This document shows, one piece after another, positions 63,540 through 64,000 of a stretch of 64,000 bases of DNA. The translations under genes were made by a program, and so were the position numbers. Every line of letters starts with the position of its first letter. Positions within the stretch are counted from its first letter, which is position 1. The notes below the pieces were generated by a model. The model was not told where the DNA came from and did no database searches. It worked only from the letters and a program-made list of their open reading frames with translations. The stretch is from JACMLD01 sp047602295 (GTDB lineage: Bacteria > Bacteroidota > Bacteroidia > Chitinophagales > Chitinophagaceae), in contig JASGHP010000001.1 in NCBI GenBank assembly GCA_047602295.1, positions 4,154,001 to 4,218,000 on the forward strand, read 5' to 3'.

Positions 63540-64000
63540 TTAGCTTCTTTTTAGTTGAATGATGCGCAGCCGGTGCAGGCCTTTCATAATAACATAAGTG
63601 GGATCGAACTCAAACCATTTTTGCGCAAAGTTTGGACTGGTGCCATATTTATGGTGATTGTTCTGAAATAATTCTCCCAATAAAAATATTCCCCAGGGTT
63701 CCGTATTTTTTGAATGATCTCCATTATCGTAGTTGGCATAACCATATTTATGACCACACCAATTAACCACTGCACCTTGTATAGGTCCCATTAAAAAATG
63801 TATAGGCAATAAAAGATACCACCATGCACTCGGTGCAAAATAAATATAGAAAGCAGTGTAACCTGCCGCAAAAATCAATCTTGTAATCCAGCTATCTCCT
63901 ATCCTGTCTATTAATGGCCAAACCGGCAGGTATTCTTTTGTAAACTGTTCTTCCGGTTGCGCATCGCCTTTACGAAAAGACTGATAAATTTCTTTGGTGT
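63540..64000 (-). CDS. Acyl-CoA/fatty-acid desaturase, C-terminal part (cut by the window edge)
   Basis: The frame is open from the stop codon at 63540 to the right edge at 64000, so only the C-terminal 152 codons are visible. Two membrane-proximal segments (about TRLIFAAGYTAFYIYFAPSAWWYLLLPIHFLMGPIQGAVVNW) precede GHKYGYANYD and the third histidine box in GELFQNNHHKYGTSPNFAQKWFEFDPTYV, which bind the diiron centre. These match the membrane desaturases that put double bonds into acyl chains. The N-terminal part with the first boxes lies outside the window. Confidence 0.9.
   Translation of the reverse strand, partial: TKEIYQSFRKGDAQPEEQFTKEYLPVWPLIDRIGDSWITRLIFAAGYTAFYIYFAPSAWWYLLLPIHFLMGPIQGAVVNWCGHKYGYANYDNGDHSKNTEPWGIFLLGELFQNNHHKYGTSPNFAQKWFEFDPTYVIMKGLHRLRIIQLKRS

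Overview
The window looks like chromosome of a Bacteroidota bacterium, most likely of the Chitinophagaceae or a near relative. The reasons are a SusC/SusD pair with a GH18 enzyme behind an ECF sigma/FecR pair, an SusC with a long pre-signal N terminus and an STN domain, a fused SecDF, C-terminal type IX secretion (T9SS) sorting domains, the absence of clear Shine-Dalgarno sequences, and promoters of the Bacteroidetes type (TTTG, about 20 bases, TAnnTTTG). The clearest such promoter precedes tRNA-Pro. I see no transposase, phage or CRISPR array.

Layout. 1-2865: an arginine operon on the minus strand (promoter, candidate arginine leader peptide, GNAT acyltransferase, argG, argC); argC carries a one-base frameshift and runs off the left edge. 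3180-12138: secDF, then a tripartite RND efflux operon. 12606-17297: two secreted T9SS-sorted proteins and a DsbA-like protein with an SxxC motif. 17523-22702: clpB, a beta-lactamase-fold hydrolase with Asp in place of the catalytic Ser, and a class I aminotransferase. 22994-25018: a small repetitive lipoprotein divergent from an ECF sigma factor that overlaps a membrane-anchored trypsin-like protease. 25229-31630: a nucleotidyltransferase, a frameshifted ACC-deaminase/D-cysteine-desulfhydrase-like gene, a PEK-rich secreted protein, lipB, an RluA-family pseudouridine synthase, a GNAT and a lipoprotein. 31728-42277: a polysaccharide-utilisation locus (ECF sigma, FecR, SusC, SusD, GH18, two DUF1735-type surface lipoproteins), probably for glycoprotein glycans, with a candidate antisense sRNA upstream of susC. 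42390-44886: a repeat-rich island in which a TlpA-like thioredoxin gene and a small membrane-protein gene are each bracketed by direct repeats. 44951-49198: small membrane and secreted proteins of unknown function, an AraC regulator and OsmC. 49539-49612: tRNA-Pro(CGG). 49726-58574: an M13 peptidase, a GNAT, a YciI/ECF42-type sigma pair, a YdjC/ChbG-like deacetylase, two VOC proteins, a short AraC regulator, an ABC exporter and a tiny membrane protein. 58990-62792: a cobalamin riboswitch followed by class I ribonucleotide reductase nrdB-nrdA. 63131-64000: an NTF2-like protein and a partial fatty-acid desaturase.

The most unusual features are: (i) locus-specific degenerate word repeats in intergenic DNA that repeatedly start at or contain the stop codon of the neighbouring gene; (ii) an orphan plus-strand terminator with a TAnnTTTG element opposite the susC leader, suggesting a DonS-like antisense sRNA; (iii) an arginine-rich leader ORF with a downstream hairpin before the arg operon; (iv) an ECF sigma paired with an anti-sigma-like domain fused to a trypsin-like protease; (v) a B12 riboswitch in front of nrdBA. 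All functions come from reading motifs; no database search was run.
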